DNA of 64,000 bases from the NCBI GenBank assembly GCA_031553235.1, contig JAVBLS010000048.1:1-64000 (forward strand), read 5' to 3'. Below the pieces are notes generated by a model, which searched no databases, was not told where the DNA came from, and saw only the letters and a program-made list of their open reading frames with translations. Position numbers and translations under genes: made by a program. Of the stretch, positions 36,089 to 43,418 are shown piece by piece (position 1 is the first letter of the stretch; each line of letters opens with the position of its first letter). Source of the DNA: Frigididesulfovibrio sp031553235 (lineage in GTDB: Bacteria > Desulfobacterota > Desulfovibrionia > Desulfovibrionales > Desulfovibrionaceae).

Positions 36089-36924
36089 GCGTTTTCCAGC
36101 CCGTGGTTCTTACCCTGGCCGGGTCCGACTCCGGCGGCGGGGCCGGCATCCAGGCCGATCTCAAGACCATGACCGCGCTGGGCTGCTTCGGCGCCAGCGT
36201 GATCACCGCGCTCACGGCCCAGCACGGGGCCGGGGTGCTCGGCATCCATGAGGTCCCGGCCGATTTTGTCCGCCTGCAGATCCGGGCCGTGCGCGAGGGC
36301 TTTCCGGTCAAGGCCGCGAAAATCGGCATGGCCGCCAACTCGGCCATTATCGAAACCCTGGCCGATTCTCTGGCGGACAAAGATTTTCCCCTGGTGGTCG
36401 ACCCGGTCTGCGTCAGCCAGTCCGGCCACAAGCTGCTGCGCGACGATGCCGTGGCAAGCCTGCGCGATCGGCTCATCCCCCTGGCCGATCTGCTCACGCC
36501 CAACCGCCCCGAGGCCGAACTGCTCTGCGGCTTTTCCATTGATTCCGAAGAAGACGCGCGTCGGGCCGGGGCAAGGCTGCTCGGCCTGGGAGCCAAGGCC
36601 GTGCTGATCAAGGCCGGACATTTCGCCGCTCGGGGCGACGAAATGGTCGACCGGCTGTTCCTGCCCGACGGCTCCTGCCTGGCCCTGGTCCATGCCCGCG
36701 TCGACACCTCCAACAACCACGGCACCGGCTGCACCCTTTCCGCCGCCATTGCCTCCCGCCTGGCCCTGGGCGACCCCCTGCCCGAGGCCGTACGAGAGGC
36801 CCAGGCCTATCTGGTCCGGGCCCTGCGGCACTCTTTTTCGCCCGGCATCGGGGCCGGCCCGCCCAACTTCATGGCCGGGGCCGGGGGGGAAGAGAATATG
36901 GGGGAAGGGAAGCCCCTTTTTTGA
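36085..36924 (+). CDS. thiD: Hydroxymethylpyrimidine/phosphomethylpyrimidine kinase
   Basis: 279 residues; the ATG overlaps the thiE stop (ATGA). Phosphorylates HMP and HMP-P. Ribokinase fold with A-G-S-D-S-G-G-G-A-G-I-Q-A-D, T-A-Q-H-G, D-P-V-C-V-S, T-P-N-R-P-E-A and N-N-H-G-T-G-C-T-L-S near residue 213. The last dozen residues are encoded by the left arm of a strong terminator-like hairpin and are probably not functional. thiC and thiL are not in the window. Confidence 0.94.
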   Translation: MSVFQPVVLTLAGSDSGGGAGIQADLKTMTALGCFGASVITALTAQHGAGVLGIHEVPADFVRLQIRAVREGFPVKAAKIGMAANSAIIETLADSLADKDFPLVVDPVCVSQSGHKLLRDDAVASLRDRLIPLADLLTPNRPEAELLCGFSIDSEEDARRAGARLLGLGAKAVLIKAGHFAARGDEMVDRLFLPDGSCLALVHARVDTSNNHGTGCTLSAAIASRLALGDPLPEAVREAQAYLVRALRHSFSPGIGAGPPNFMAGAGGEENMGEGKPLF

Positions 36925-36950
36925 AAAAGAGGGGCTTCCCTTCCCCCATC
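36899..36950. terminator. Strong hairpin at the thiD 3' end
   Basis: GGGGGAAGGGAAGCCCC at 36899-36915 pairs with GGGGCTTCCCTTCCCCC about 20 bases later, with CTTTTTT and AAAAAG between them. The left arm and loop overlap the last codons and stop of thiD. Confidence 0.7.
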
Positions 36951-36967
36951 CCTTTTGCGCGTCCGCC

Positions 36968-37012
36968 AGAGCATTTTAACTCTGAGATAAAATCTCAAAG
37001 TTAAAATGCTCT
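36968..37012. repeat. Dispersed palindromic repeat, hairpin form; likely bidirectional terminator
   Basis: AGAGCATTTTAACTCTGAGAT pairs with ATCTCAAAGTTAAAATGCTCT (20 of 21 bp), loop of three bases. It lies between convergent thiD and the NapH-like gene and contains part of the latter's TAG stop. The right half is nearly identical to 22249-22268. Confidence 0.75.
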
Positions 37013-38033
37013 AGGGGTGCTGCAGGGAGCGGATCTCCCGATGCTCGGCACGCACGACGTCGGGCGGCACGTTGTTGTTCCAGTGGCCCGAAGCCGCGGC
37101 CCAGAAGTAGAGCAGAAAGACCGTACACAGGCAGCCGGCGGCCCAGAGCCCCCAAGGCGCTTTGCGCGCGGCCCTGCCCCAGCCGAGGCGCAGACTCAGG
37201 CAGTTCGGCACCGGGCAGGCCCCCAGGCACTCGCCGCAGCCCACGCATTCCGGTCCGGAAACGCATTTCTTGGTCTGCACCCGGATGCCCGAAGGGCAGG
37301 CCCGGTCGCAACGGCCGCAGGAAATGCAGGTTTCCGGGTCGCGGCGTACGGCCGTGGGCGAGAACAGGGCCACGATGCCGAGCAGTGCTCCGTAGGGGCA
37401 AAAGCCTCGGCACCAGAAGCCCGGCACCAGCAGCGAGCCTAGAGCCAGGGCGCCCAGGATGAGCAGCAGGGTGGGCGAGGCCGACAGGAAAAAGAGCAGC
37501 ATCTTGGTGTCGGCCACCCGGTAATAGCCGGTGCGGCTGAAGGCCTCCAGGGCCGGTACCGACATGTCGAGCAGGACAATCTTCACGAAAAAGGCCAGGA
37601 GTAGGTATTTGGGCACGGTCAGGACAAGGGCGGCCCAGCGCGGCAGTGGCCGGACAATGCCGAGAAGCCTGCCCAGACGGTGCAGCAGACCGGAAAGAGC
37701 GCCCACCGGGCAGAGGTGGCCGCAAAACCCTTTGCGGAACAGCAGGGCAGTGATCATGGCCATGAGGAAGATGGTCAGCCCGGCCGGGTGGACGGGATCG
37801 AATCGGCCGGTGAGGATCAGGCGTTTGAAGCTCATCAGCGCGCCGATGGGCAGGAATGCCTCGACCGAGGCCGGGCGGGAGACGAAGCTTTGCGTCTCGC
37901 CCAGAGCCCACATGGCGTAAAAGTAAAAGCGCACGCCGGCGTAGATGAAGAAAAGCAGGAAGGCGTACTGGACGAGCCGGTGGACACGGCTGGGGCCAAG
38001 TTGGGAAAAGCTGGGGATATCCTTCTGGGGCAT
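37011..38033 (-). CDS. NapH/CcoG-like membrane 4Fe-4S protein
   Basis: 340 residues from the ATG preceded by GGAG. About five membrane helices carry the NapH-type pairs C-G-H-L-C-P-V-G-A-L and C-R-G-F-C-P-Y-G-A-L, then a ferredoxin domain with C-I-S-C-G-R-C-D-R-A-C-P and C-V-G-C-G-E-C-L-G-A-C-P, then a final hydrophobic helix. Such proteins move electrons across or along the inner membrane, often from quinol. It follows the histidine kinase gene in the same direction, separated by about 200 bp. The partner is unknown. Confidence 0.82.
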   Translation of the reverse strand: MPQKDIPSFSQLGPSRVHRLVQYAFLLFFIYAGVRFYFYAMWALGETQSFVSRPASVEAFLPIGALMSFKRLILTGRFDPVHPAGLTIFLMAMITALLFRKGFCGHLCPVGALSGLLHRLGRLLGIVRPLPRWAALVLTVPKYLLLAFFVKIVLLDMSVPALEAFSRTGYYRVADTKMLLFFLSASPTLLLILGALALGSLLVPGFWCRGFCPYGALLGIVALFSPTAVRRDPETCISCGRCDRACPSGIRVQTKKCVSGPECVGCGECLGACPVPNCLSLRLGWGRAARKAPWGLWAAGCLCTVFLLYFWAAASGHWNNNVPPDVVRAEHREIRSLQHP

Positions 38034-38231
38034 GAGAAAACTCCGGTTGCACCCGGCGAGTGAAATTGTTTCAAGGGTTCTTCTCATACGCAAAAGCCTT
38101 GGCGCTGTAAACTCCCCATCATGGTTGGGGTTTGAAATGAGACGGCGGAGCCCTGCCGTGCAGAGCCCCGCCGTGAACGAGAGACGGGCCGGGAAAAATC
38201 CCCCCCGGCGGGGGACCGGGTACAGCCCCGG

Positions 38232-39890
38232 CTACGAGCTAATGGGCAGAGAAATGGTGAACAATGCTCCGCCTTCGGGGTGGTTTTCGGCGGCAATGGA
38301 GCCGCCCAGTCCTTCCATGATCGACCAACAGATCGACAGCCCCAGGCCGGTGCCCTCGCCCGGCGCCTTGGTGGTGAAGAAGGGATCGAAAATATCCTTG
38401 AGCTTGTCCGGGGGAATGCCCGGGCCGTTGTCGCAAATGGTAACCACGGCCATGTCTTCGCAGCGTGAGGTCGAGACGAGAATCCGGCCTTTTTCCGTCC
38501 GCTGCGACGAGGCCAGGGCGTCGATGGCGTTGTCGATGACGTTCAAGATGACCTGCTGCAGCCGGCCGACCTCGGTGGAGACGCGCAGTTCCTCTTTGCA
38601 GAAGTCGCGGGCGATCTCGATGCCCCGGTAGCCCGCCTCGTTGGAGAGGAAGGCGATGGCCTGGTCCACAATGGGGTTCACAGGCAGGCTTTCGGAACTG
38701 GGGTCCATGCGCCGGGCAAAGCCGAGCAAGCGGTGGGTGATGTCGCGGGCCCGGTCCACATGCTGCTCCACCTTGACGGCGGCCTTCTGCATGTCGGTGT
38801 GGTTCTGCATCTTTTTCGGGTCTTCGTCTTCCAGCAGGTCGCGGATCCAGCCGGCGTTTTCGCGGATCAACATCAGCGGGTTGTTGATTTCGTGGGCCAC
38901 GCCGGCGGCCAGCTTGCCGAGGGAGGCCATCTTGCTCGACTGGAGCAGGGAAGAGTCGTAGGCCGCGCGTTCGCGGTCGGCCGCCATGAGCTTGCGGATG
39001 ATCTTGCGGGTCACCAGCCAGGTGCCGGCGCCCAGGGCGGTGACGCCGAAGAGGATCAGCAGGATGGCCAGGGAACGGGTTTTGAAGAGCAGGGAAAATT
39101 CCTGGGCCGGGTCTTCGGCCACCACCAGCAGCCAGGGGGCCTGGGTAAGCGGCACCTTGGCCAGAAGCATGTCTTTGCCCCGCAACTGTTCCTGGGAGAT
39201 TTGGCTGCCGCTGCGCGGCCACTCCACGGGAATCTTGCTCATGATCGCGCCGGCCAGATAGGAGTCGGTCTGCAACTCGCCGTTGCGGTTGACCACAAAG
39301 GCGTCGCCTTCCGCGCTCAGGCGTGACGACCGCACCACCGAAGTGAACACGGCCGAGTCGATGGTGGCCCGCAAAATCCAGGCTTTGTCGCCTTCTTCGC
39401 GCAGCACCGCGATGATGATGTGCGGAAAATTGCGGAAGCCGAGAAAAACGTCGCTGACATACATGCCCCGGCGCTTGGTTTCGGTAAACCATGTTTCGTT
39501 CTTGTAATTGACGTGGCGCACGTCGTAGGCCCCGGCATAGGCGGCGTGGTTGCCTTCCATGTCGATGACCCCGAGGTCCACGTACGAGGGTGAGCCGGCC
39601 TTTACGGTGCGCAGCACTTCCTGCAGTTTGCCGGGCCGGGTCAGAGCGTCGAAGGTGTTCAGGGAAGCGAGCATGCGCATCTGGGCGATGCGCTCTTCAA
39701 AGAAGAGGTCGATGGTCCGGCTTTTGGCTTTGGCGACGTTTTCCACCTCGCGCAGGGTCTTGTCGTTGTATAGCCCGGTAAACTGGACGGGGATGAAAAT
39801 GCCGACAACGAGCAAGGGGAGCAGGGCAAAGCACAGGGTGGCGGCGAAAATGGTGTTCCTAAGTCGGGCATACTTGGGATCCAGGCTCAT
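38232..39890 (-). CDS. Sensor histidine kinase with periplasmic Cache-like domain
   Basis: 552 residues. Helix at 12-35, a periplasmic sensor of about 250 residues (V-D-L-G-V-I-D-M-E-G-N-H-A-A-Y pattern of double-Cache domains), second helix near 285-305, then the kinase core: H box A-A-G-V-A-H-E-I-N-N-P-L, N box N-V-I-D-N-A-I-D-A-L, G1 D-N-G-P-G-I-P and G2 G-E-G-T-G-L-G-L-S-I. No receiver domain and no response regulator next to it. The start has GGAGG and overlaps the stop of the upstream gene by ATGA, so it belongs to the membrane-protein operon. Confidence 0.9.
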   Translation of the reverse strand: MSLDPKYARLRNTIFAATLCFALLPLLVVGIFIPVQFTGLYNDKTLREVENVAKAKSRTIDLFFEERIAQMRMLASLNTFDALTRPGKLQEVLRTVKAGSPSYVDLGVIDMEGNHAAYAGAYDVRHVNYKNETWFTETKRRGMYVSDVFLGFRNFPHIIIAVLREEGDKAWILRATIDSAVFTSVVRSSRLSAEGDAFVVNRNGELQTDSYLAGAIMSKIPVEWPRSGSQISQEQLRGKDMLLAKVPLTQAPWLLVVAEDPAQEFSLLFKTRSLAILLILFGVTALGAGTWLVTRKIIRKLMAADRERAAYDSSLLQSSKMASLGKLAAGVAHEINNPLMLIRENAGWIRDLLEDEDPKKMQNHTDMQKAAVKVEQHVDRARDITHRLLGFARRMDPSSESLPVNPIVDQAIAFLSNEAGYRGIEIARDFCKEELRVSTEVGRLQQVILNVIDNAIDALASSQRTEKGRILVSTSRCEDMAVVTICDNGPGIPPDKLKDIFDPFFTTKAPGEGTGLGLSICWSIMEGLGGSIAAENHPEGGALFTISLPISS

Positions 39891-40777
39891 GGCGCCCTCC
39901 GGCGTATGTTTTCCCCCCCCGTCTCGATGGCGATGAGGTCGCCGTAACGTGGCTGCATTCCCAGCGGAGGAAATTGGGCAAATCCTTTGTGGCGGTTTTT
40001 TTCCGTGATGGTTCCTCTGGCCCGGGCTCGGCCCTTGGCGTCAAGCAGGCGCACCGGGTCGCCCGGCGCGAACCCGTCGTGCCCGACATGGGCAAAGGCG
40101 ACAATGGCGCCCGCGGAGTCGGGCTTGACCCCGTGGATGAAATAGGTCCCGTCCGCGGTCAGGGCGCGCTCGGCCCGGCCGAAGAGCAACCAGTGGGTCA
40201 GACAGGCGGCAAAGGCCAGGACGGCGAAAAAAACGGCCACGGCAAAGGGCGGCAGCCGGAAGAAGCGATAGATGTATGAAGGGTCTTCGGCCCGGCGCGC
40301 GGCCGCGTCGGCGAAGATGCGAATCTGGTTGACCAGCATGGGGTTCTGCACGGTCGCGCTCTGCGTGGCATTGGCGTCGCCCACGCGTTTGGCCGGGACA
40401 AGATCGACGATGGTCAGCACCGCGCGGCCGGGCTTGGCGTCGGCCGGCACGGACAAATTGCCGCGCCACATCTGACCGCCGAACCAGAAGCCCTTGAAGG
40501 CCTCTTTGGGGGTAAAACGCAGGCCGGTTTCGCCCTCAAAGACATATTGCAGGTCGCCGATGCTTTGCGCGTTCCGGGGCATGTTGCCGCTGACGGCCAC
40601 CACCTCGCCGGGGATCAGATCCAGGCGGTTGAAATCGTGGCGCATGAGCGTCTGCAGGCCGTCGATCACGGCCACGGATGCCAGGCCGAAAAGCACGGCG
40701 CCCAGCAATCCTATGGTCCGCGCGCGGGCAAGAAGGGCGGTTGGGGCGGAGTGCGTTCTATTTTCGCCGGCGCTCAT
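39887..40777 (-). CDS. Membrane protein of unknown function with two helices
   Basis: 296 residues. Helices at about 22-42 and 178-200 flank a periplasmic domain with G-E-V-V-A-V-S-G-N-M-P and F-K-G-F-W-F-G-G-Q-M-W-R-G-N; the C-terminal 85 residues look beta-rich (G-D-P-V-R-L-L-D, P-R-Y-G-D-L-I-A-I-E). ATGA overlaps at both ends couple it to the small membrane protein before it and the histidine kinase after it. It may help the kinase sense an envelope signal; this is inference. Confidence 0.7.
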   Translation of the reverse strand: MSAGENRTHSAPTALLARARTIGLLGAVLFGLASVAVIDGLQTLMRHDFNRLDLIPGEVVAVSGNMPRNAQSIGDLQYVFEGETGLRFTPKEAFKGFWFGGQMWRGNLSVPADAKPGRAVLTIVDLVPAKRVGDANATQSATVQNPMLVNQIRIFADAAARRAEDPSYIYRFFRLPPFAVAVFFAVLAFAACLTHWLLFGRAERALTADGTYFIHGVKPDSAGAIVAFAHVGHDGFAPGDPVRLLDAKGRARARGTITEKNRHKGFAQFPPLGMQPRYGDLIAIETGGENIRRRAP

Positions 40778-41055
40778 GAGCCTCCTCGACGTGAGATGAT
40801 CCGACGGGCGACCCAGGCCCCCGCCAGGGTGGGCACGAGCAGGCTGAACAAGACTTTGAAAAACACGGGCGTGAGGGTGTTCATGTCTTGGGCCGCGAAA
40901 TACATGGCCACGAAGACCTCGGCCAGGACCAACAGATTGACCGTGACTGTCAGAATGAGCCGGGCCGCGCCGCCGGCCAGCGAAACCTGTTCGGCTGCAC
41001 CCAGGCCGGGCTGCGCCTCGTGGCCGGTTTGATCGATGGATGATGCCTCGGGCAT
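40774..41055 (-). CDS. Small membrane protein
   Basis: 93 residues with two hydrophobic helices (about 32-52 and 62-82). The start has AGGAG eight bases upstream; the stop overlaps the next gene by ATGA. No family recognised. It is co-transcribed with the 296-residue membrane protein and the histidine kinase. Confidence 0.65.
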   Translation of the reverse strand: MPEASSIDQTGHEAQPGLGAAEQVSLAGGAARLILTVTVNLLVLAEVFVAMYFAAQDMNTLTPVFFKVLFSLLVPTLAGAWVARRIISRRGGS

Positions 41056-41129
41056 AGCATCTTCTCCTGAAAGCGTTGGGTCTTTGAGTTCAATGGTGAT
41101 TTGCTCTGGAAAGAGTTCCTCTTCCGGTG

Positions 41130-41200
41130 GGCGCCGCGAAGAGGGGAGTCGCGGCGCCTGTCGCAGGAGGAACCGGCGCGAGGTCAGGGCCTCGCGCCGG
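41130..41200 (-). terminator. Two strong hairpins after the lipoprotein gene
   Basis: A 10-bp stem GGCGCCGCGA/TCGCGGCGCC (41130-41158) and an 11-bp stem CCGGCGCGAGG/CCTCGCGCCGG (41173-41200) lie in the gap between the lipoprotein gene and the small membrane protein gene. No T-run, so they may tune expression between operon halves instead of ending it. Confidence 0.5.
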
Positions 41201-41211
41201 AGCCTCGTGGG

Positions 41212-41814
41212 TCACTTGCTCTTGGTCAGGTCCGTGCGGGTCACGTTCATGAAGCGCAGAGACTTGCCCATTTCTTTATAATAGATGCGCACTTCGTCGC
41301 CCGCATCCCAGTCGGCTTCTTTGTACCGGCTGAAGTCGGCTTCGGCAAGCTTGATCACCGAGAGGGTGCCCTGGCGGCGTGAGAAGATGGTTACGGTGTG
41401 TTCGGCCTCGTTGACCGCCGGGAACTTCTTGCCCTGCACCAGCGGATGCTCGGGGTTCACGCCGGTGTCGTTTTGCACCAGTTCAAACGGCAGTTCTTCA
41501 AAGGCGCCCTTTTCCGGGTTGTACATGGTGAGGATCTTCTTCTCCAGATCGATCTTCATGCGCAGGCCGACCTTGGGCAGCTGGCCGGTTTCGGCCGGGT
41601 CGGTGGGCAGGGTGAAGCCGACGGCCGGCAGTTCGGTGTAATGCGGGTTTTTGTCGTCGATGCCGGAGTCTTTGATGAAGGTGACGGTTTTCACTCCGCC
41701 TTCTTCCTTGAAGGCCACGGTGCGCCCCTGGATGACCTGGCCGTAGTCGGAACAGGCGGTCAGCGCGAACAGGGCGGCCGGAAGCAGGAGGGTGAGCAGC
41801 AGTTTACGTAACAT
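41212..41814 (-). CDS. Lipoprotein of unknown function (possibly DUF4881)
   Basis: 200 residues with a lipoprotein signal ending in the lipobox L-T-A-C (Cys21). The mature part is beta-rich, with R-T-V-A-F-K-E-E-G-G-V-K-T-V-T-F-I-K-D near the start and V-R-I-Y-Y-K near the end. I recall similar Desulfovibrio lipoproteins being filed as DUF4881, but could not check. GGAG six bases before the ATG. It lies 21 bp after tauE, in the same operon. Confidence 0.75.
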   Translation of the reverse strand: MLRKLLLTLLLPAALFALTACSDYGQVIQGRTVAFKEEGGVKTVTFIKDSGIDDKNPHYTELPAVGFTLPTDPAETGQLPKVGLRMKIDLEKKILTMYNPEKGAFEELPFELVQNDTGVNPEHPLVQGKKFPAVNEAEHTVTIFSRRQGTLSVIKLAEADFSRYKEADWDAGDEVRIYYKEMGKSLRFMNVTRTDLTKSK

Positions 41815-41835
41815 GTGTTACTCCTTCGTGTACCG

Positions 41836-42891
41836 CTAAGCGCGGGCCTTCTTGGCCGCAAGTTCGTCGCGCACACCGCCGACCATGCGGAAAAAGATGT
41901 ACAGGGACATACCCGAAACCAGGCCGAGAATGAGCACGGTGGCCGCGCCGTCGAGGAAGGGCTTCATCGCGGGCATCCAGGGCTGGATCAGCTTCATGAT
42001 GATGGAGATCATGCAGCCCACCACGCAGATGCCGAAGGCGATGCGGATGCCGTAACCCTTGATGTACTTGGTGGCCACGGCGCCGATCTGCGCGCCCACG
42101 GCCGCGCCTACGAGCATGACCATGGCGGCCACGAGCTCGGTGCGGCCCTTATAGGTGTAGGTGGCCGCGCCGTAGAGGCCGGAGATCATCACTTCGAACA
42201 GGTCCGTGCCCACGGCCACGTGGGTGGGACAGCCGACCATGTAGATCAGGGCGGGCATGCGGATAAGGCCGCCGCCGATGCCCAGGATGCCGGCCAGCCA
42301 GCCGGTGAAGAAGCTCACAAACACAGGCAGCCAGAAGGAGCAGTAAATGCCCGACACGGTCAGGTGGACCATGGGCGGGATGTGGATCTTGTGCAGCGCG
42401 GCGGCCCAGTTCACGCCCGTGACGTTGCCGTCGAGCGTCTGGCCGGCGGCCGCGGCGGCCTTGTCCTTCTGCCGGCGCTTGTGCACGTCGTAGAAGACCA
42501 TCCAGGAGATGAAGAGCAGCAGCGCGATGTAAATCCAGCGCACTACCTTTTCCACGCTCCCTATTCGTTCAAGCCACATGACCATCTGGGCGCCGACCTC
42601 AAAACCGACCACCGTGCCCACGAGCATGATGAAGCCGAGTTTGTAGTCCACGTTGCCGAACTTGCCGTGGCGCAGGGTGGAGATGAGCGATTTGCCCGCC
42701 ATGTGGGCGATGTCGGTGCCGATGGCGAAAGCCATGGGGAAGCCGAGAATGTTCAGGCCGGGCGTGACCATCCAGGCGCCGCCCATACCGAAGAAGCCGC
42801 CGATGATGCCGACGCCGACCCCGAGAATGATCAGGCCGGGCCAGAAAATTTTCACGCCCGCGATGGGCATCAAGATATAGAGCCAATCCAT
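41836..42891 (-). CDS. TauE/SafE-family sulfite/organosulfur exporter
   Basis: 351 residues, about eight membrane helices, with the TauE glycine-rich repeats G-I-I-G-G-F-F-G-M-G-G-A-W and G-I-L-G-I-G-G-G-L-I-R-M-P. Family members export sulfite, sulfoacetate or related anions. An insertion of about 60 hydrophilic residues lies between the repeats. Preceded by GGAGG. Together with the small protein before it and the lipoprotein after it, it forms the core of the minus-strand operon. Confidence 0.85.
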   Translation of the reverse strand: MDWLYILMPIAGVKIFWPGLIILGVGVGIIGGFFGMGGAWMVTPGLNILGFPMAFAIGTDIAHMAGKSLISTLRHGKFGNVDYKLGFIMLVGTVVGFEVGAQMVMWLERIGSVEKVVRWIYIALLLFISWMVFYDVHKRRQKDKAAAAAGQTLDGNVTGVNWAAALHKIHIPPMVHLTVSGIYCSFWLPVFVSFFTGWLAGILGIGGGLIRMPALIYMVGCPTHVAVGTDLFEVMISGLYGAATYTYKGRTELVAAMVMLVGAAVGAQIGAVATKYIKGYGIRIAFGICVVGCMISIIMKLIQPWMPAMKPFLDGAATVLILGLVSGMSLYIFFRMVGGVRDELAAKKARA

Positions 42892-42918
42892 GAGATGTCC
42901 TCCTTATCCGTTGCCCGA

Positions 42919-43218
42919 TTAGTGCTCGGAGATGGAACGCTTCTTGAGGTCGATGCCGATCCAGTTCATCACCACGTCCGCCAGGAGGCCGAAGAGACAG
43001 CCCACCAGGGGAATAAGGATGACCGTCATCACGGTAAACATCATGTGGCTGTCGTTGTACTGGCTGGCCCACCAATGCATGACGCCGGTAAGCTTGCGCG
43101 TATCCGCCACGATGACGATGGGCGAGCCGCCGCCGCCCGCCGCGGATGCCGTCAGAGCCGGGAGCATCCACAGACAGACCGTCGTCGCCAAGAGCATCAA
43201 ACACCTGATTCTTTTCAT
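42919..43218 (-). CDS. Small membrane protein, DVU0150-like
   Basis: 99 residues: a signal peptide (L-L-A-T-T-V-C-L-W-M-L-P-A-L-T-A-S-A), a glycine-rich linker, and one helix at about 62-85. Preceded by GGAGG. It is first in the operon with the TauE exporter. I recall a Desulfovibrio family named after DVU0150 with this size and neighbourhood; the match needs a search. It may be an accessory subunit of the exporter. Confidence 0.65.
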   Translation of the reverse strand: MKRIRCLMLLATTVCLWMLPALTASAAGGGGSPIVIVADTRKLTGVMHWWASQYNDSHMMFTVMTVILIPLVGCLFGLLADVVMNWIGIDLKKRSISEH

Positions 43219-43232
43219 AGCATTCCTCCGAT

Positions 43233-43410
43233 GCCGACAGGGTTACCGATATGGTTTCCGGCGCCCGCTGCGCCATATTGCGGCTTTATAAGCACATCCC
43301 ATGCCGGCGATGATTTCGCGATGCTCAAGATTATATTTTTTCTTGTGATTTTTTTAACGAGCAGATATAATCTTCGCAACTGCGTGATGCCGACGAGATT
43401 TCGCGAAATG
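43233..43410. promoter_or_regulatory. Repeated operator-like sequences in a divergent intergenic region
   Basis: ATGCCGGCGATGATTTCGCG at 43301-43320 and ATGCCGACGAGATTTCGCGA at 43387-43406 are imperfect direct repeats; ATGCCGAC occurs a third time at 43233-43240. The second copy ends in a perfect 12-bp palindrome ATTTCGCGAAAT (43398-43409), ten bases before the AAA+ regulator start. They are candidate binding sites for that regulator. Confidence 0.5.
43292..43306 (-). promoter_or_regulatory. Candidate sigma-54-type -24/-12 element for the TauE operon
   Basis: On the minus strand CGGCATGGGATGTGCT has GG and GC separated by exactly ten bases, 74 bp before the start codon of the first gene. The -12 reads GTGC instead of TTGC, so the match is moderate. 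Confidence 0.35.
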
Positions 43411-43418
43411 GAGACAAC

